64,000 nt of DNA, from NCBI GenBank assembly GCA_036245805.1, contig BTRK01000001.1, positions 30,945,087-31,009,086 of the forward strand. The letters run 5' to 3'. Every line of letters begins with the position of its first letter. Position 1 is the first letter of the stretch. A program made the translations under genes and the position numbers. The notes under the pieces are model-generated. The model was not told the origin of the DNA, did no database searches, and was given only the letters and a program-made list of their open reading frames with translations. Origin of the DNA: Pristionchus mayeri (Eukaryota; Nematoda; Chromadorea; Rhabditida; Neodiplogasteridae). Shown here piece by piece: positions 1-13,700 of the stretch.

Positions 1-19
1 TAACTGTACCACTTTCCAG

Positions 20-3000
20 TCACGACATGCTCGAGGGAGTCTGGGGGCTGTTCGGTGGTGGTCGAACACCGGAAGTGACCGATCCACGGGGAGACGTCGC
101 GAGGTACGGTAGAGTATTGATTGAAAAAATGTCTTTACTACCCTATTTTCGTTGCTTTAATCGCCATTTTTTCAAGTGAAAATTATTTTCTAAATCAAAT
201 TTAAATTTCTATTTTCAGATTCATTGCCAAGTATCAGGAGCACTACGCGCACTCGGTGCAGTACCAAGTGCCCTTCAGTCAGGACACGTTCATGGAGGTG
301 TGTGGTGTTTGGCATTTAATATTGTTGCCTACTTCATCTACATTTTACAAGGCAATGCCTTTCATCTTGCATTTTTATCATAACCATTCCTCTTCGGACA
401 AGCATGTTTATTTGACTGTAAATATTTTACGCTCCAAATCTCATTCCATTAAAATTTTGTAAATCATGAAAACGTATTGTTCTTTCAGTGATTATTCGAT
501 ATTTCACCCTATCTCCAACCGTTGCATTCCTTAGCTATTTATGTTCCTAAATAAGTACAGGATGTCGCAAACTTATCGAGACTCTTATTTTAGAACGTCA
601 GTGATTTTCAAACCAGCTCCCTCCATCACCCCCTCCCTTTCATTGCAGGCGTGTCAGCGTGCGAAGCGTGAGCTGCGTGCGCTCATCGTGTTCATCCACG
701 ACGAGAACTCGCACGAGTCCTCCACCTTCCTCCGCGATGCCCTCTCCTCCCAGCTCGTCGGCGCACTCATCACGGTACGGTCGAGAAGAGATCGATAACG
801 GGACCGCATTACCGTATCAATTAACAATTTACAATTCCCCTGCAGAGCAACAACCTGCACGTGTGGGGCATCTCGACGGCGACGCCTGAGGGAGCAAGAG
901 GTACGGTGGTTATCGATTAGTCAGAATACATTTTGGGAGAGTATGCAATGGAGAATATTGATTGATTGCAGTGGCTAGTCAGCTGCGTGCTCGCTCCTAT
1001 CCCACGTTGTGTCTGATGATGGCGAGAGACGGACGGATGATCACGGTGAGGAGCTACCGTAGCTATGAGTATTGTAAAATGATTTTAATTATGAAAGTTT
1101 TCAAGATTTCGAACAGGTTTGCTATTCAGAATTTTGAATTAAGTATTATCATAAAAGTGACGTCATCCAATCGTAATTTGAAATTTTGTATTCAGAACCT
1201 TCGTCTGTCTGCGATGCCTGCTGAGCGACTGGCGACGAATCTCTCGATGGGCATCAACATGATCGAGATGCACCTGCGACAGCTCAGAGCTGCCCAGTCA
1301 GTCACTGAGATTATCGATCAATAAGTCAATAGATTCGAACTATAATAGAGCTGGCTTTGTGAGAAGAATAATGTGTTTCTAATGGGCAACTGATCATTTT
1401 GCATTCCTCCATCGTTGGCGAGATGGGAACAACTCACGTCCCTCTCATTCCTTTTCTTCCTCTGTTAATCGTACTGATGATTATTTAAAATGAAATTGGA
1501 AACGCTTTAGGAAGTAATCGTACTATTCTAAATTAAATTGTCCATGTTCTTGACATTTGCCATCCTTGTGATGACGTTATCTTCATTGCAGGATGCGTCG
1601 CGAGGAGGACTCGCGCATTCGAGCAGAGCAGGAGCAGGAGTACAAGGAGGCACTCGCTGCTGATAGGAAGAAGAAGGAGGACAAGGTGAGGGAGTGGGGG
1701 GTCGATGAACTACGAATATTTTCCGACCCCTTGCTCCTATTTTTGGCTGTGATTGCGAATTTGGCAAACGACGCTCCGGCATAAATTCATAATTACTTCC
1801 CTGTAGGGAAGTTGCTTTAAACGTTTAGTGTTGAACCACACTGCTGTTTGCAACCAGTACAAACTAGCCTGTGTCTGATTTAGATTTTGAAATTTTCTGG
1901 TAATTTTCGTGATACGTTACATGGTGCAATCTCTTTCAATGTTGAATCTATTGAGCCATTCAACAAAGCCACTGCAAAGTAAATTATAAAGCGACTGCTG
2001 AATTGTCCTTTGCCCAGTTGCCATCCCCCAGTCTAGATTCGAGATTTTAAAAAAAACATTCAAATTGACAGGAACGGAAGGAGCGCGAGGCTCGCGAGAA
2101 GGAGGAGGCAGCGAAGAGGGCGGAGGAGGAGAGAGAGGAGTGCAGGAGGATCATCGAGGAGAAGAGAGAGCACTTGAGGGTATGTTTGGAGAGCACGTAA
2201 TGTAGTATGGATGATTGGATTCAGCAAGAAGTACCTACTTTGATGTTGCTTTGACAGCAACAAAGCACGTGACAAAATATATTTTGAGTATTTCAACGTT
2301 TCATTGGTGACGTGATAAAAATCAGAAGTCTTGGTATTTAAAAAAAATAATCATACGCTCTCAGTCGTTCCGCTGCGGCGAGACTGCGGTCGAGGGCGAG
2401 GCAGTGCGCGTCCAGATTCGATTCCCGTCGGGAGAGAAGACGGAGCGGAAGTTCAGTCTCGAGGATACGGTCGAGGTCTGTGAGAGCATCTCCTATCGAG
2501 AACGGATTGCATTTATTTATATCCCGTAGAAGGAGGATTCGGCCTCAGCCCACGTCTCTTATGTATTCCTCATCATGCTATACTTTGCCATGCGACTGCT
2601 TAGGACACGCAAAAAAGGGCGCTATCCCCCATTCATGAGAGAGCGCACATCGAGCGCCGAAAAGGGCCCTCCACTAGGCTATTCACGGCGAATGTTGCGT
2701 AGATATCGTTCCTTTATCTCTGCTTGAAAGGAGAAGTATGATGCATGTTAAGTGAGAGAGACGCGTTGTAACCGTCTCAAATAGAAGGAGGATGTGGGTG
2801 CACACTGTGAATTGGGGAGGCATTAAATAATTTTAAATTTTCGTTGCATAATAAATGCACATGGGAGGAAGACAAAAAAATTTGCAAAAATGGATGAGTT
2901 ACGATCACTTTGGGGCATTGCTAGTCGCGTCATTCCTCATCCGTTTGACTCTGACGAGAAACAAGACACTAGCAGGCGTTTGTTGATTGGGGGAATGCAG

Positions 3001-3718
3001 GATGAGAGTGAATTTATGCCTCCTAGTCTCTTGCAAAAATATTCCATGTTAGTCTCGAGAGCAATACAATTTTCGTAGGTTCGCCTCTATATAAGGGGGG
3101 TTGGCTACAACGATTGGCAAGTACAACCTCTTTCAACTCGTAAGCAACAGTTGAATGAAGTTCATATGTTGCAAAGCGCTGAAAGTACCCGATATTGGTA
3201 CAATTTTACAAATATTGGGTACTTTCAGCGCTTTGCAACAGATGAATTTCGTTCAACCGTTGCTTACGAGTTGAAAGAGTTTGTACTTGCCAACCGTTGT
3301 AACCACCCCTCCTTATCTTAACTTGCATTTGTCATGGTGAGAGTGAATGTATGCTTCCTAGTGTCTTGGAAAAAAAGATCCTTTGTAGGATACGGATGGA
3401 TACACTTTTTGGACTATTTTTTCAAATTTAAAAAAATAATAAATTTATAATTTTCTAATTTTAAAAGTAAACAAATTGCAGGCACTGTTCAACGCGACGC
3501 TCGCCCATCCCTCGTGCCCTCTTCTCTTCTCCCTCCACACGAACTTTCCCCGTCGCACGCTGCCCATCGTGCCCGAGTGGTACGCGGAATGGCGGGCGCG
3601 CGCCTTCCCCTCCGAGGACCACGCCCCCCTCCCCCCACCCTCCCACTGCGCGAGAACCTTCCGAGACGAGGCACTCACCCAGTCACTCGTAGTCATGGTG
3701 CAAGACGAGGCATCCTAG
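20..3718 (+). CDS. FAF2: FAF2/UBXD8-like UBX-domain protein, 5' end outside window
   Basis: Likely an ER and lipid-droplet membrane adaptor that recruits p97/CDC-48 to ubiquitylated clients in ERAD (known role of FAF2). Exons I can join in phase are 20-103, 219-297, 649-774, 846-900, 972-1045, 1196-1296, 1592-1685, 2072-2179, 2365-2475 and 3482-3718 (TAG). Translation gives, in order, the segment before the UAS domain (motif EVTDPRGDV), the UAS thioredoxin-like domain (KRELRALIVFIHDENSHES through SYPTLCLMM), a long Glu/Arg/Lys coiled coil, and a C-terminal UBX domain containing TNFPRRTLPIVP. The order and the blocks match FAF2 rather than FAF1. The N-terminal UBA and hairpin membrane segment must lie to the left of the window. 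The exon 6 donor is chosen for phase, so that junction is less certain. The last intron carries a palindromic element. Confidence 0.9.
3091..3317. repeat. Palindromic (foldback) element in last FAF2 intron
   Basis: Two arms of about 100 bp read as imperfect reverse complements around a short A/T-rich centre near 3205. The left arm begins TATAAGGGGGGTTGGCTA and the right arm ends with the complement of this. The surrounding intron has a diverged direct repeat on each side (about 3002-3045 and 3334-3378, both starting GAGAGTGAAT). It looks like a non-autonomous MITE-type insertion. No coding content. Confidence 0.8.
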
Positions 3719-4988
3719 AGTATACGATAGTAGCCAGCCCCATCGATTGATTGTATCCCCTCATTCCACGCCACCCCCGATCTAGCCACCTCACTGGTCC
3801 TAGTCTAGTCGCCGTAGAGTCGTCATTATTTTCCTAGGCATCGTAAGTATTGTGCATTGTCTCCCCCCCTTACCGAGTTATCGTCTCTAACTCTCTTAAT
3901 TTCGCCTATTCTCTCGCTTAACCTTCGAGTATTTATAATTTGTAGTGTCTGACCATTGCTTCTTTTTCCCCGTCTGACCTCCCTTGTCGTGAGTTGTCGC
4001 CACTGCTCTTGATGGGAGGAAATGGAGAGAGGGAGAGAGGAGCACTTTCATTCATAACTTGGTCTTTTAGCGTCTCCATTTCAGATTCTCCCTTCTCTCT
4101 CTTTCTTCTTCTATCTCTCTCTGTATCTCTTCATCCTCTTCTGCCTTCTTTTCCTCAACTTTTCTCCTCCTCCTCCTAACCCTCATTTAGAGTCTGAATT
4201 CCATCTTCGACTCTCTTCAACCCGCTCCCCTCTCTTCTCCATTCTCTCCCCTCTCTCCTTCCTCCTATCCTAGCTGCACGCGACTTTTCCCTCATCTCAA
4301 TCCGTGCCTACACAAGCCAAATCAGAACCCTCCCTCTCCTTATCATAATTCAATCACCGCTTCTCCCCCCCTGTATGACACAGTAATCAAACAGTTCTCC
4401 GCATGGGTTCGTGTTATCCGCCTTTCATCTCAATCCAATTCCTTATTTATTTTCGAAACTGTACACTCTTCAGTCTCCGGGTGCTTCACCCCTTCCCCAG
4501 TCAGTCGCTCTTTCCATTGTGTGCGTAGATAGTCTCCTCCTCCTCCTTTCACAACCCCTAGTTAGCACCCGATTCTTCTCCCCTTCTCCGGCTATTCCAT
4601 CGCCCTTCTTTCTTCTTTTATCCTCGGCCTCTTTGTCGCCAGAATCCAGCATTTTTTGCATCTATCTTTTTTTGACTGCCAGAGAAGTTTCAAGCACCCC
4701 CTGCCTCATTGTGTACTCGATTTGTGAAATACTTGTGATTGTAATTGCTATGATTTTACGCCCGCTCAGTTTGAGAGTTGTAGAGAATAGATGGTAAGAT
4801 AAAGTATATCAGATATCTGATTGCATTCGCATCGTCACTGACGAGAGGGGGGATGCAGAGGTAGACGTCCGTCCCATCCCCGATGTGAATGCCACTGATT
4901 GTGGACGACGGACACTGTGAAACGTACTACGCAATGCAGGTTGGGAACAGGAAAGGGAGTAGCATAGAGGTGTCCAATTCAGTCGTCC
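3719..4988. other. Gene-free, pyrimidine-rich stretch
   Basis: This holds the presumed 3' UTR of FAF2 and the 5' side of the next gene. It is dominated by C/T runs, so long open frames here (for example 4411-4797) are expected by chance. A short open piece near 4855-4917 with an N-glycosylation-like NAT could be an upstream exon of the next gene, but I could not join it. Confidence 0.5.
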
Positions 4989-6432
4989 CTCGAATCAAAG
5001 ACAGATAGTGTAGAGGACAAGCTAGATGACACGCAGATCGGCCTCATCGTCTTCCTGGTGAGACCCCAACTTGATTCCCCTCCAGGCGTTATCGTAAACC
5101 TTCTCATTCTAGCGCAAAACCTCTCGAGATTTCAGGCATATACTAGACAGCAACCTGTTTTGGTTGAAAAGGCAGCATCTTGACTGGGAGAGGCAGAGGA
5201 GAAACAAAGTATCCGCGAAAACAGACTGCCTCTTCTATGGCTACAAAATCCTCGCATCTGACTCTGAGCAGCTTTTTTACTTGCTCAAAGCAGAACACGT
5301 TGAGCAGACACACAGCTTCAGATATTGGTAAACTACCAAATCGCGTCACCCTCACATCGTAAATACAGAAGTGGCCTGATGATGCAGTTACAATATCTCA
5401 AAACAAGATTCAATAATTCTGATGCTGATTCAGTCTCAATATTTTTTATCCACCCCTCCCCCCAGGTGATCTTCTTCGTCTTCACTTCGCTCACCTCGGG
5501 TCTCCTCGTGTGTCTCACCAAGATCTGGTGCTGCAAGGGCGAGCAGCGAACCATCATTGACACCGGAGGAGAGAAGTTGGGCGAGGTACGGCAACTATGG
5601 GCTGAATGTTTAAGGCCCATTCCCTTCGCCATGTATGATTGCGTCGTGCACCGAGTGTTTTAATTCATCTTTTATCAGAGACAAGGAAAATTTACAGATA
5701 GGTGAAACCGTAGAGCACGTTAAGGCCGGTGGAAATCTATCTTTCCAGAAACGCCGCTCAGACATGGGGGTTAGCTCCCAGGATGAGGAATCGGATTCCG
5801 ACTCATCCAGTGGTCAGCACACTCCTCGGGTATTGCTAAGTGAGTTCCCCCCTCCACAATCACTAAACATTCATCTACAGCTACGCGTGTAATGGATTTT
5901 GTGCAACGGTCATTTCGAGACAGAAGTTCGTCAAAGGTACAGTACCCAACAGATTGCCCTGATCTACAGTAACCCTCACAGCGTTCGGCAGCGAGTCGAA
6001 AGAAGTCCACCACTCCCTCCTACGCACCTGCAGTCTCTATCACGGACAGTGACGGAGTACTGGTGGGAGGGCGGACTACAACTATAGCCAGTCCCAGCCC
6101 AACAGGTATCCTGGTACTAGCTCGGATGAGAACCAAATAACAGTACCCTTTTGTGCTATTTTCAATTTTTATTTTTGTTCCCAGAATGAAAGTCTTCCCG
6201 AAAATACTGCAGAAGGGTACTATTTTTGGTTATCATCCGACCTAGTTCCGGTATTCTACTTCACGACCCCATTTCTTCTGTACGATACCCTAACCCCGCT
6301 CACTCAGGCCAACATGCTCCACGGGTCTACGATGGGTCGGAGTCTCCGACCCCTTGCTCCTCTTCCTCCCGTCCTCGCCTCTCGCTTGGGCTCCCGTCGT
6401 CAAGTCCTATTCCTCCTATCGTCGAAGTCTGA
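4989..6432 (+). CDS. Predicted single-pass membrane protein, unrecognised, 5' incomplete
   Basis: I do not recognise the family. Joined exons: about 4989-5056, 5465-5586, about 5752-5836, a possible 17-nt exon 5920-5936, 5982-6105 and 6308-6432 (TGA). A transmembrane segment is built across the first intron: residues ending IGLIVFL join VIFFVFTSLTSGLLVCL, followed by the cytosolic-looking basic and Cys-rich KIWCCKG. The short N-terminal side is acidic and the long C-terminal side is Ser/Pro/Asp-rich and probably disordered (DEESDSDSSSG, then Thr/Ser-rich). The same strand and small gap after FAF2 do not prove co-expression. The start codon, first exon(s) and the 17-nt exon are uncertain; the tail exons are supported by phase and clean splice sites. 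The last intron holds a MITE. Confidence 0.55.
6113..6252. repeat. MITE, copy 1 of a family with GGTACTAG(G)TCGGATGA ends
   Basis: Terminal inverted repeats of about 38 bp: the left end GGTACTAGCTCGGATGAGAA is matched by the complement of the right end ATCATCCGACCTAGTTCCGG, and both continue to an inner AGTACCCTT block. It sits wholly inside the last intron of the membrane-protein gene. Related but shorter copies lie at about 20649-20738 and 55884-55974. Confidence 0.8.
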
Positions 6433-7764
6433 AAAAGGAAGCAACGATAAAGAGATGATCGAAACTAAGCATCACAAGAAATAATACACAACCAGAAGAG
6501 ATCAAAATAGGGGAACGCAGGGTGGAGGGGGGAAATCGAGATGCTACAAGAATAGGGTAAAAGGGGCGAAGAGGAGGGAATTGGATGAATCAGATAGTTC
6601 TCAGTCGATTCGGAATATAACCGTTGCATCCACACAATTTCGATTACAAACTTTATTCGAAGTGGCAACAACTCAGATGAGCTCACGTATCCTCCAGGAC
6701 GTCGATCGACGAAGATGCGGTGATGGTGCTGCCGCTGTGAGGAGTGGACTGAAATCGATAAAGCCCCACCCCACTCGCTTGTTTCATCCCCCACGTGACT
6801 CTGGCTAACCCTTCGTCCACGTATCAGGTAGGCACACGCAGATATTAAATACAGTTTACACCAATCATTACAACGGACGAGCAATAAGCAAATGGAGAGG
6901 ATCTAATGAGGAACGAGAAGGGAGAGGGAACTACGTTGGGAAAGGGTAAGAAAATATCTCTATCAGGAAAAGCTAGTAAGCATATAGTAAAACGAATTAG
7001 ATTATAGGTGGGAATTTGGGATGTTTGTGGATCACAACTAATTAAGGCAACTGTCAGAAATGGGGCTCAGCTTCAAGATAAGAAAAAAAGGATATGGAAA
7101 TTGCAATAGTTTCCAGAGGAGAGAGCAAACACTTCTAAACTGAGGGCGAAAAGTCAAAAAGTGAAACATTCAAAAAACGCAAAGAAAAAATAAGGAAAAA
7201 TACCGCGTTATCTATAAGGGTCGCGCACTATGAATATAAAACAAAATCGAAATTGAAATTTTGTGTTAGCGTGGAAAAATACATGTGCAAAAGACAACTG
7301 GGAAAATGGGGACTTCCATACCGGAACTTCGCGTACAGGATACTGGTCTAAGGGAGCGCTGAGAAGAGATCATACAAAGTAAAACTACTTAAAAAGATTA
7401 TTCGATGCGATTGAGGAAGGAATCTAGGAATACAGCGAGAGAGAGAGAGAGAGAGCACGCGTCAATATTTCAACAGAATAATCAGACACTGTAAAAGTTG
7501 GTTATTACAACATAAAATCCAGACAGACAAAACAAGAAGCGCGTGCGTCAATTCGACGACTTTCTGGACGCCCATGTGAAGTTGCCTGCTGTGGAGGGAG
7601 ACTCGCCCATTCCCCTGAAATACCGTAATCTAGCGAGCGCGTAATCGATCGACCAGCCTGATCGGTGCCCTTCGACTACAGTACGACTGACCATGCTCCT
7701 CCGGGAGAAGCCATAGAGCGACCGACGCCAGTCGGAGGGCCACTGCCATTCGAGTGAGCGGTGC
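6433..7764. other. Gap between two convergent genes; no gene seen
   Basis: Two genes converge here, so this holds both 3' ends. A (GA)n run lies at about 7436-7455. Open frames on either strand lack family features or plausible splice context. A further C-terminal exon of the hnRNP U-like gene between 7548 and 7640 cannot be excluded. Confidence 0.5.
7436..7455. repeat. (GA)n microsatellite
   Basis: About ten GA dinucleotides in a row, in the intergenic gap. Confidence 0.9.
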
Positions 7765-10700
7765 TCACTGAGAGAGGACGGCCGACATCTGCAGGGACGG
7801 ATCATCGATTGAGGAATCTTTTTCTTGGCTTGGCACGTCTCCCCCATCGTTTCGTCTCCAATGACCATGCCACTCACCACTTCCTCTCCTATCTCTGTCT
7901 CCCATGTATCCGCCCCTTCCTCCTCTCCTCGATCCTCGTCCACGATATCTCTTCTGATACCACGGCTTTCCTTCATCGTTGAATCGCTGGATTATTTCTA
8001 TCGCCTGCAACGATACATTGATTTGCAAAATTCAATCGATAATTTTCTTTTCAATCGTACCTCTGCTATTCTGGGCATGGCTGGCTCGATGAGATGCACC
8101 TCGTCGAAGCCATCGCCATCCTCGGTGGGGAAAGTGAAGACAGCTACAATTTGCTACATTAGTTCGCTGTTTACTCAATCTTAATAACTGATCCTCATAG
8201 GAAGTAGATCAGACAGTTCTCGTACCCTTCATCTCGAGGATGGCCTCAGCGGGCACATGACTGGCTCCTTCCTGTCTCGTCTGTTTCATCTGTCTGTTCA
8301 CCATCTCATCCTCGTCGGGAATGATCACGATGCACTTCTTCGTGAAGTCCTGCAATCCAATACATATTGACCCCTGTATTTCACGCGGTGGTACTTATAA
8401 ATATTTTCTCCTTGTCTACTTACACTAAATGGTGCCTTTTTCTGTATGAAAAGAAGGGATTGGGCCAATTGCGAGCACTTTTTCGAAATTGGCTCAACCC
8501 CTTCTTTTCATACAGATACTATCATTTCTTATCTCTTCCCACTACTCAATAAACGTTATCAAGCCCTATCAGAAAACCAAGGAAATATAAGACACCGGAA
8601 AAAATGAAGGGAGTAAACGACGATGTGAGATGGTTTAGCGGATTTTCTACTGAGATGGGCCAACAATAGAAAAAGTTGCTAATAGCTTGCTTTGAAGTGC
8701 ATGAGTCTCCTCTTTCTCGAGTCCTTGTTCACATTCGACAGATCGACGATGTAATTGCGACGGCGACGAGCCGCCAGAAGCACCTGAGGGAGGGCAATCA
8801 TTAACCATTTTCCATAAAAACAAACAATTGAAAAAGGGTTAAAAACATACATGTGCAGGGATCGAGGCGGGGGGGGGGGGGGGGGGTACCCAACATGATG
8901 GGTACCCCCCCCCCCCCTCAACGTATAGGGGATCATGGTCAAAAATCGATCGGTAGGCCAAGACTAAGTACCATAACCAATCGATAGTACAGTACACCCT
9001 GATACCTTATATGGATACCGTAACCCGCGAATATCGCAAACTAACTTTATTTTTTAAAAGTCCTGGCACCGTGCCCATTCGATTGTACAGTACCCATGTC
9101 ACTACCGTAACCCAGTCCTATGGATCAGATCCAGTTCCTTGGGTCAAACATTTTTCTGAAATTTTTAAATCGATAGTAAAATTATTTTTAATTATCCTAC
9201 AGTATCACTCGTTACTGTAGAATAATTTTATAATCGATTTTTAAGATTTATAAGATTTTTAGAAAAATGTTTGACTCAAGGAACTGGATCTGACCCATGG
9301 CACTGGGTTACGGTAGTGACTTGGGTACTGTACAATCGATTGGGCACGGTGCCAGGACTTTTTAAAAATAAAGTTAGTTTGCGATATTCGCGGGTTACGG
9401 TATCCATATAAGGTATCAGGGTGTACTGTACTATCGATTGGTTATGGTACTTAGTCTTGACCTACCGATCGATTTTTGACCATGACCCCCTATACGTTGA
9501 GGGGGGGTGCCCAACATGTTGGGTACCCCCCCCCCCCCGATCGAGGCGTGCACACCTATGGTTAAAAATTAAAAAAATACTTACCATTTTCTGTAGTGCC
9601 TTAGCCACCAGTCCGAGTACCATGTCCCATCTGCCAGTGTGTGCACGACCGCGAGGCACTCCGTTAACCTGCAAATAAACCATTGTACAATAATTCAAAA
9701 TATTTGCAAATAAATCGATAAGTACGGTACCTTCATGGCTGCCATGACTGCCTCTGCATTGATGACGTCCCACTTCTCCTCCGGATGATCTCGTGTGTAC
9801 TGTCGTACCCACGTCGACTTGCCCACTCCAGGCAGACCAACCTGCGCAAGCAAGGATGTACTTTCCCAATTTACTTCCCTTCCCACTCTCTTCCTATCAA
9901 TCAGTGGTGGGCACGGTCCGGCCCAAATTTTAGGGCATTAGATTATCTCATAGGGGCATTTGATTAGGACCAAAGGCATTAGATTTTTAGAACGACAGTT
10001 CCATAGCCTACTTTGAGCCACAATTCTGGAAGATTTGAACAACTTCTAAAATTTTGAAAATTTCGCCCCATCCACGGGCATTAGATTTTCTCGTGGGTGC
10101 ATTTGATTAGGATCAAAGGCATTAGATTTTTAGAATCACTGTTTGCCAGGCTTCTTTGAGCCAAAGTACTGGAGGAACTGAACAACTTCATAAAAATTGT
10201 GGGCCGTTGCCTGCCCACGTATGCTATCAATCACTAATCCACACTCCTCACCATCATCAGCAGTGTGCAGGCGGCCTTCTCATTAGGCGGTAGTCTGCTC
10301 ATCTCGAAATGCTTCCTCTCGATCTCAGTGGGGAATCTCCACTCGGAATCACGAGGGAAAGAGACCGAAGGGGCATTGGAAGCTGCTGCATTCACTCCTC
10401 CCTCCATTCCCCATCCTCCTTCCACTTCTGGGAAATCGCCGAGATTCACCACCACCTGCAATGAAATACACTATGTATTCTAACTTCGGAAGATATAGAA
10501 TTCTAAACGAATACAAAATCAATGTATAATGTTATCGGAAAACGTCGAAAAGATCTCAGTTTTCGATAAAAGTGCTCACCTTGCAATTCTTGACGCAGAC
10601 GTGGGCGTAGATGGCATCTCCATCGGGGAGGGACACGTCCTTGAATGCCACTCCCATGCACTCCTCGTTGCGATAGAAGGAGATGCATCGAGACGAGACG

Positions 10701-13700
10701 TCCTGGAATGACAGGCTTCCAAGTCAATAAGATGACATTATCTACAAGTCCATCTCATACGAGAAAATAAGCCAACAACTACTCACAAAGACGGCAGTGA
10801 CGATCTCTCCGATCTCGATGGGATTGCCCCACTCCTGGAAGACGTTGTTGACGCACTTCTTGCCCGTCGTTGAGAAGGCCCACGAGAGAGGAGCCTCGCC
10901 CATCTGCCAGATTTCATTAAATCCAGTTAAACAAGAACAAGATGGATGAGTAACTCACGATATTGCCTGATGCTCTCAGCGAGAATCCCACCCTCACATC
11001 GTACGGTTCCTGTTCCATGAAGGGGATGTGACGGATCGATTGATGTTCTGTGATCTACAGGGAAATGAATCATTCATTACCCCACACAAGAATATTTTCC
11101 ACTGATTTCATATCTCTCCATTCTCTCTCACCTTAATCTGGAACACGAGACACTTCTTCTCCTCTCTCCATGGCAGTACATATCCGTGATTCGTTCTCAC
11201 TCCTCCCCACATCAGTGCCAGTCCGTTCTCGTTGTCTGGCTCGATCAGCCACGGCTTGTCAGTCGCCGACTTGATGTGCAGACACGCGTTATCTGCAGAG
11301 AGAGCAGATGAACAATTGATAAGATGAACACCAGACACTTGGGTAAGGGAATAGCTCCACTCACAATAATCCATGAGAATGTGCTCGTGCGAGGGCGGAG
11401 CCTCTTCCTCCACTACGGGATGCTTCGGTTTCTTGTCCTTCTTCGGCAATCCGGCTGCCTCCAGGAACAGCGCCTCGTCGTCATCAGAGGGCACCGGCTC
11501 ACCGTGGAATTCGGGCATCCGCTTGTCCTCCTAAAAAGAGTAGCTAACAATGTATCCATCAACTGATACACACTCCACAACCTCCAAAACATTGCTTCCA
11601 TTCCCGAAAATAAATACGATAGATAGCCTACAGGATCCTCCTCGTAGGTGCCAGGTTCCGCCAGATCCTGCGAAATGAAGACAGCGTTAGCAGAAGCGGA
11701 TATCGTCGAGGGAGAGTCGCTTTTGTCTTCTTCCATCGAATCTGGAATGGAGAAGGATAGGGAGTGTCAGGCTAAGATCACGGGCTATAGACTCACCATT
11801 ATTGATGCTCTCGAGAATATTCGAGGCCTTGGCGAGAAAAGCGCGAGGATCGCTCAGCATCTGGGCTCGTTTCTTCCTATAAGAACAATATTGATTGAAC
11901 AAACACAATTTATTCATCAAGCTAGTATGCTAAATATCGAAGACGAATTTTACAATGTTGTGTAGGCTAAATCGATTTCTAAACTCTGGATGATTGTACT
12001 CTTGAAATTGCAAAAAAATATGATTTAAGGAGGTTGTCTAACTCACTCCTCCGCCTTCTCTCTTTGCATTTGGTATTCGCTCTTCCTCTTCGTTCTCCTC
12101 TCCCACTTCGTCTCCTTCTCCACTTTACTCTCCACTCTCTTCAGTAAATCCTCCATGCATTCCCGAATCTCATCCGTCACAGGATCCACGCATTCACGAA
12201 TCTCTTCAGTGATAGGAGCTGCAATCGATTAAATGAATACTGTTCATACTGATATTATTAAATTTTTCCAAGGGAAAGGCAATCATGATTCGAATTACTT
12301 ACATTCTCCCCTCAGCCTCTGCAAATCCATCATCTTCTCAGTCAGTGCCAAAGCGAAGGGATCATTTGGGAGAGGGACATCTCTTGCCATTGGCCTGACA
12401 ATGAGTATTTTGATTAACATTCAGTATTTGCAGTTTTATCGCGGTGCCTTTAATGCACAACCGTAATCTCCCTATAACCAAACTGACCCGTGGTCCTTAT
12501 GCCCATGCTCCTTGTGGCTATGCCCATAGTCCCTTTGGCCCTCCTCCTTCCTCCTGCCCATCTTCTCTCGTCTCGCTCTATGGTGGGCATCGACAATCGA
12601 TCGATCGAGTGGAGGCTGAATCAAGTGAGTCATTGGGTATCCATCATCACTCATCACTCACGAGAGTCAGACTGGGAGACAGTGGCTCGTACTCAGGCGC
12701 GTCGTCCGACTTTCCCACTGGATTGTCTGGAAGAAGCAGTGTAACTGTAACTGTCCCAACACACATATTAGACGTTGCATGCATCTCGCTGTAATTAGTC
12801 GTGCTATTAAAGAGCCCAATGAGGATAAATCGTGTCAAAACTACTAGTCAAAAACTGAACTACGATGGCATCTTACCATTAATCTGATCCGTTTCCTCGA
12901 GTGGTTCATATTTGGGAGTACTCCCGGCTGCATAATCGTTCGTTGCAGGGATGGGCTCTACAGCAGTCGGAGAAGAGACGTGCTGAGTGGCGGGAGGGCT
13001 ATCTTGCTGCAAATAATGAAATCACAATCAATATCAACGAACCAATGAAATAACATATTGTGATAGCCACAACAAGCATAGTATTGATTAGGGTAAATGT
13101 TAACCTTTTCGGCGGGAGGCGGGGGTGGGGGAGGGATAGGCCTTGAGGAAGCTGCGATCACCGAAATCTTTCGTTCTCGTTCCTGTAATCCATTTAATTC
13201 TTGTATTGGTGAAAATAAACAAATATTTTTCTAATTGTCAAGTTACAATTGCTTTTACAGTGGTCAGTTGTTTCTGTTCTCTGCTCACCTTCCTCTCTCT
13301 CTCCTCTCTCGCTCTCTCCTTCTCCTCTTTCTCCTTCTGCAGTCTCTTCACATTCTCTTCACTGTTTCTGAGATCGGGCGCGCGTTGTTTCATCTCATGG
13401 GTGATTCGGATCTACAATTTATCGGATCATCAAACAAACCCCGATTGAATTTTCCAGACTCTTATTAACTTATTTATCGTAGGCCACAAGTGTGCTCCAA
13501 CATTCAACCATGTTTTATATTTCTCATTGTCTCACCTTCTCTGCCTCGGCCTCCGAAATGCTCTTCGGTTTCTTCTCCAGCAATCCCTGCTGCTTCTCCA
13601 GAATTCCACCGAGTAGATCGGATATACCTCAAACATTAGCTTGGACTGGACACCATGCAGTGGATAGTAGAAAACGCTTTTTTCAGCATTCTTTGCATCG

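Noticed and set aside
4411..4797. 128-codon hydrophobic plus-strand frame
   Set aside because: It lies in long C/T runs that encode Leu/Ser/Pro/Phe by composition. No splice or homology support.
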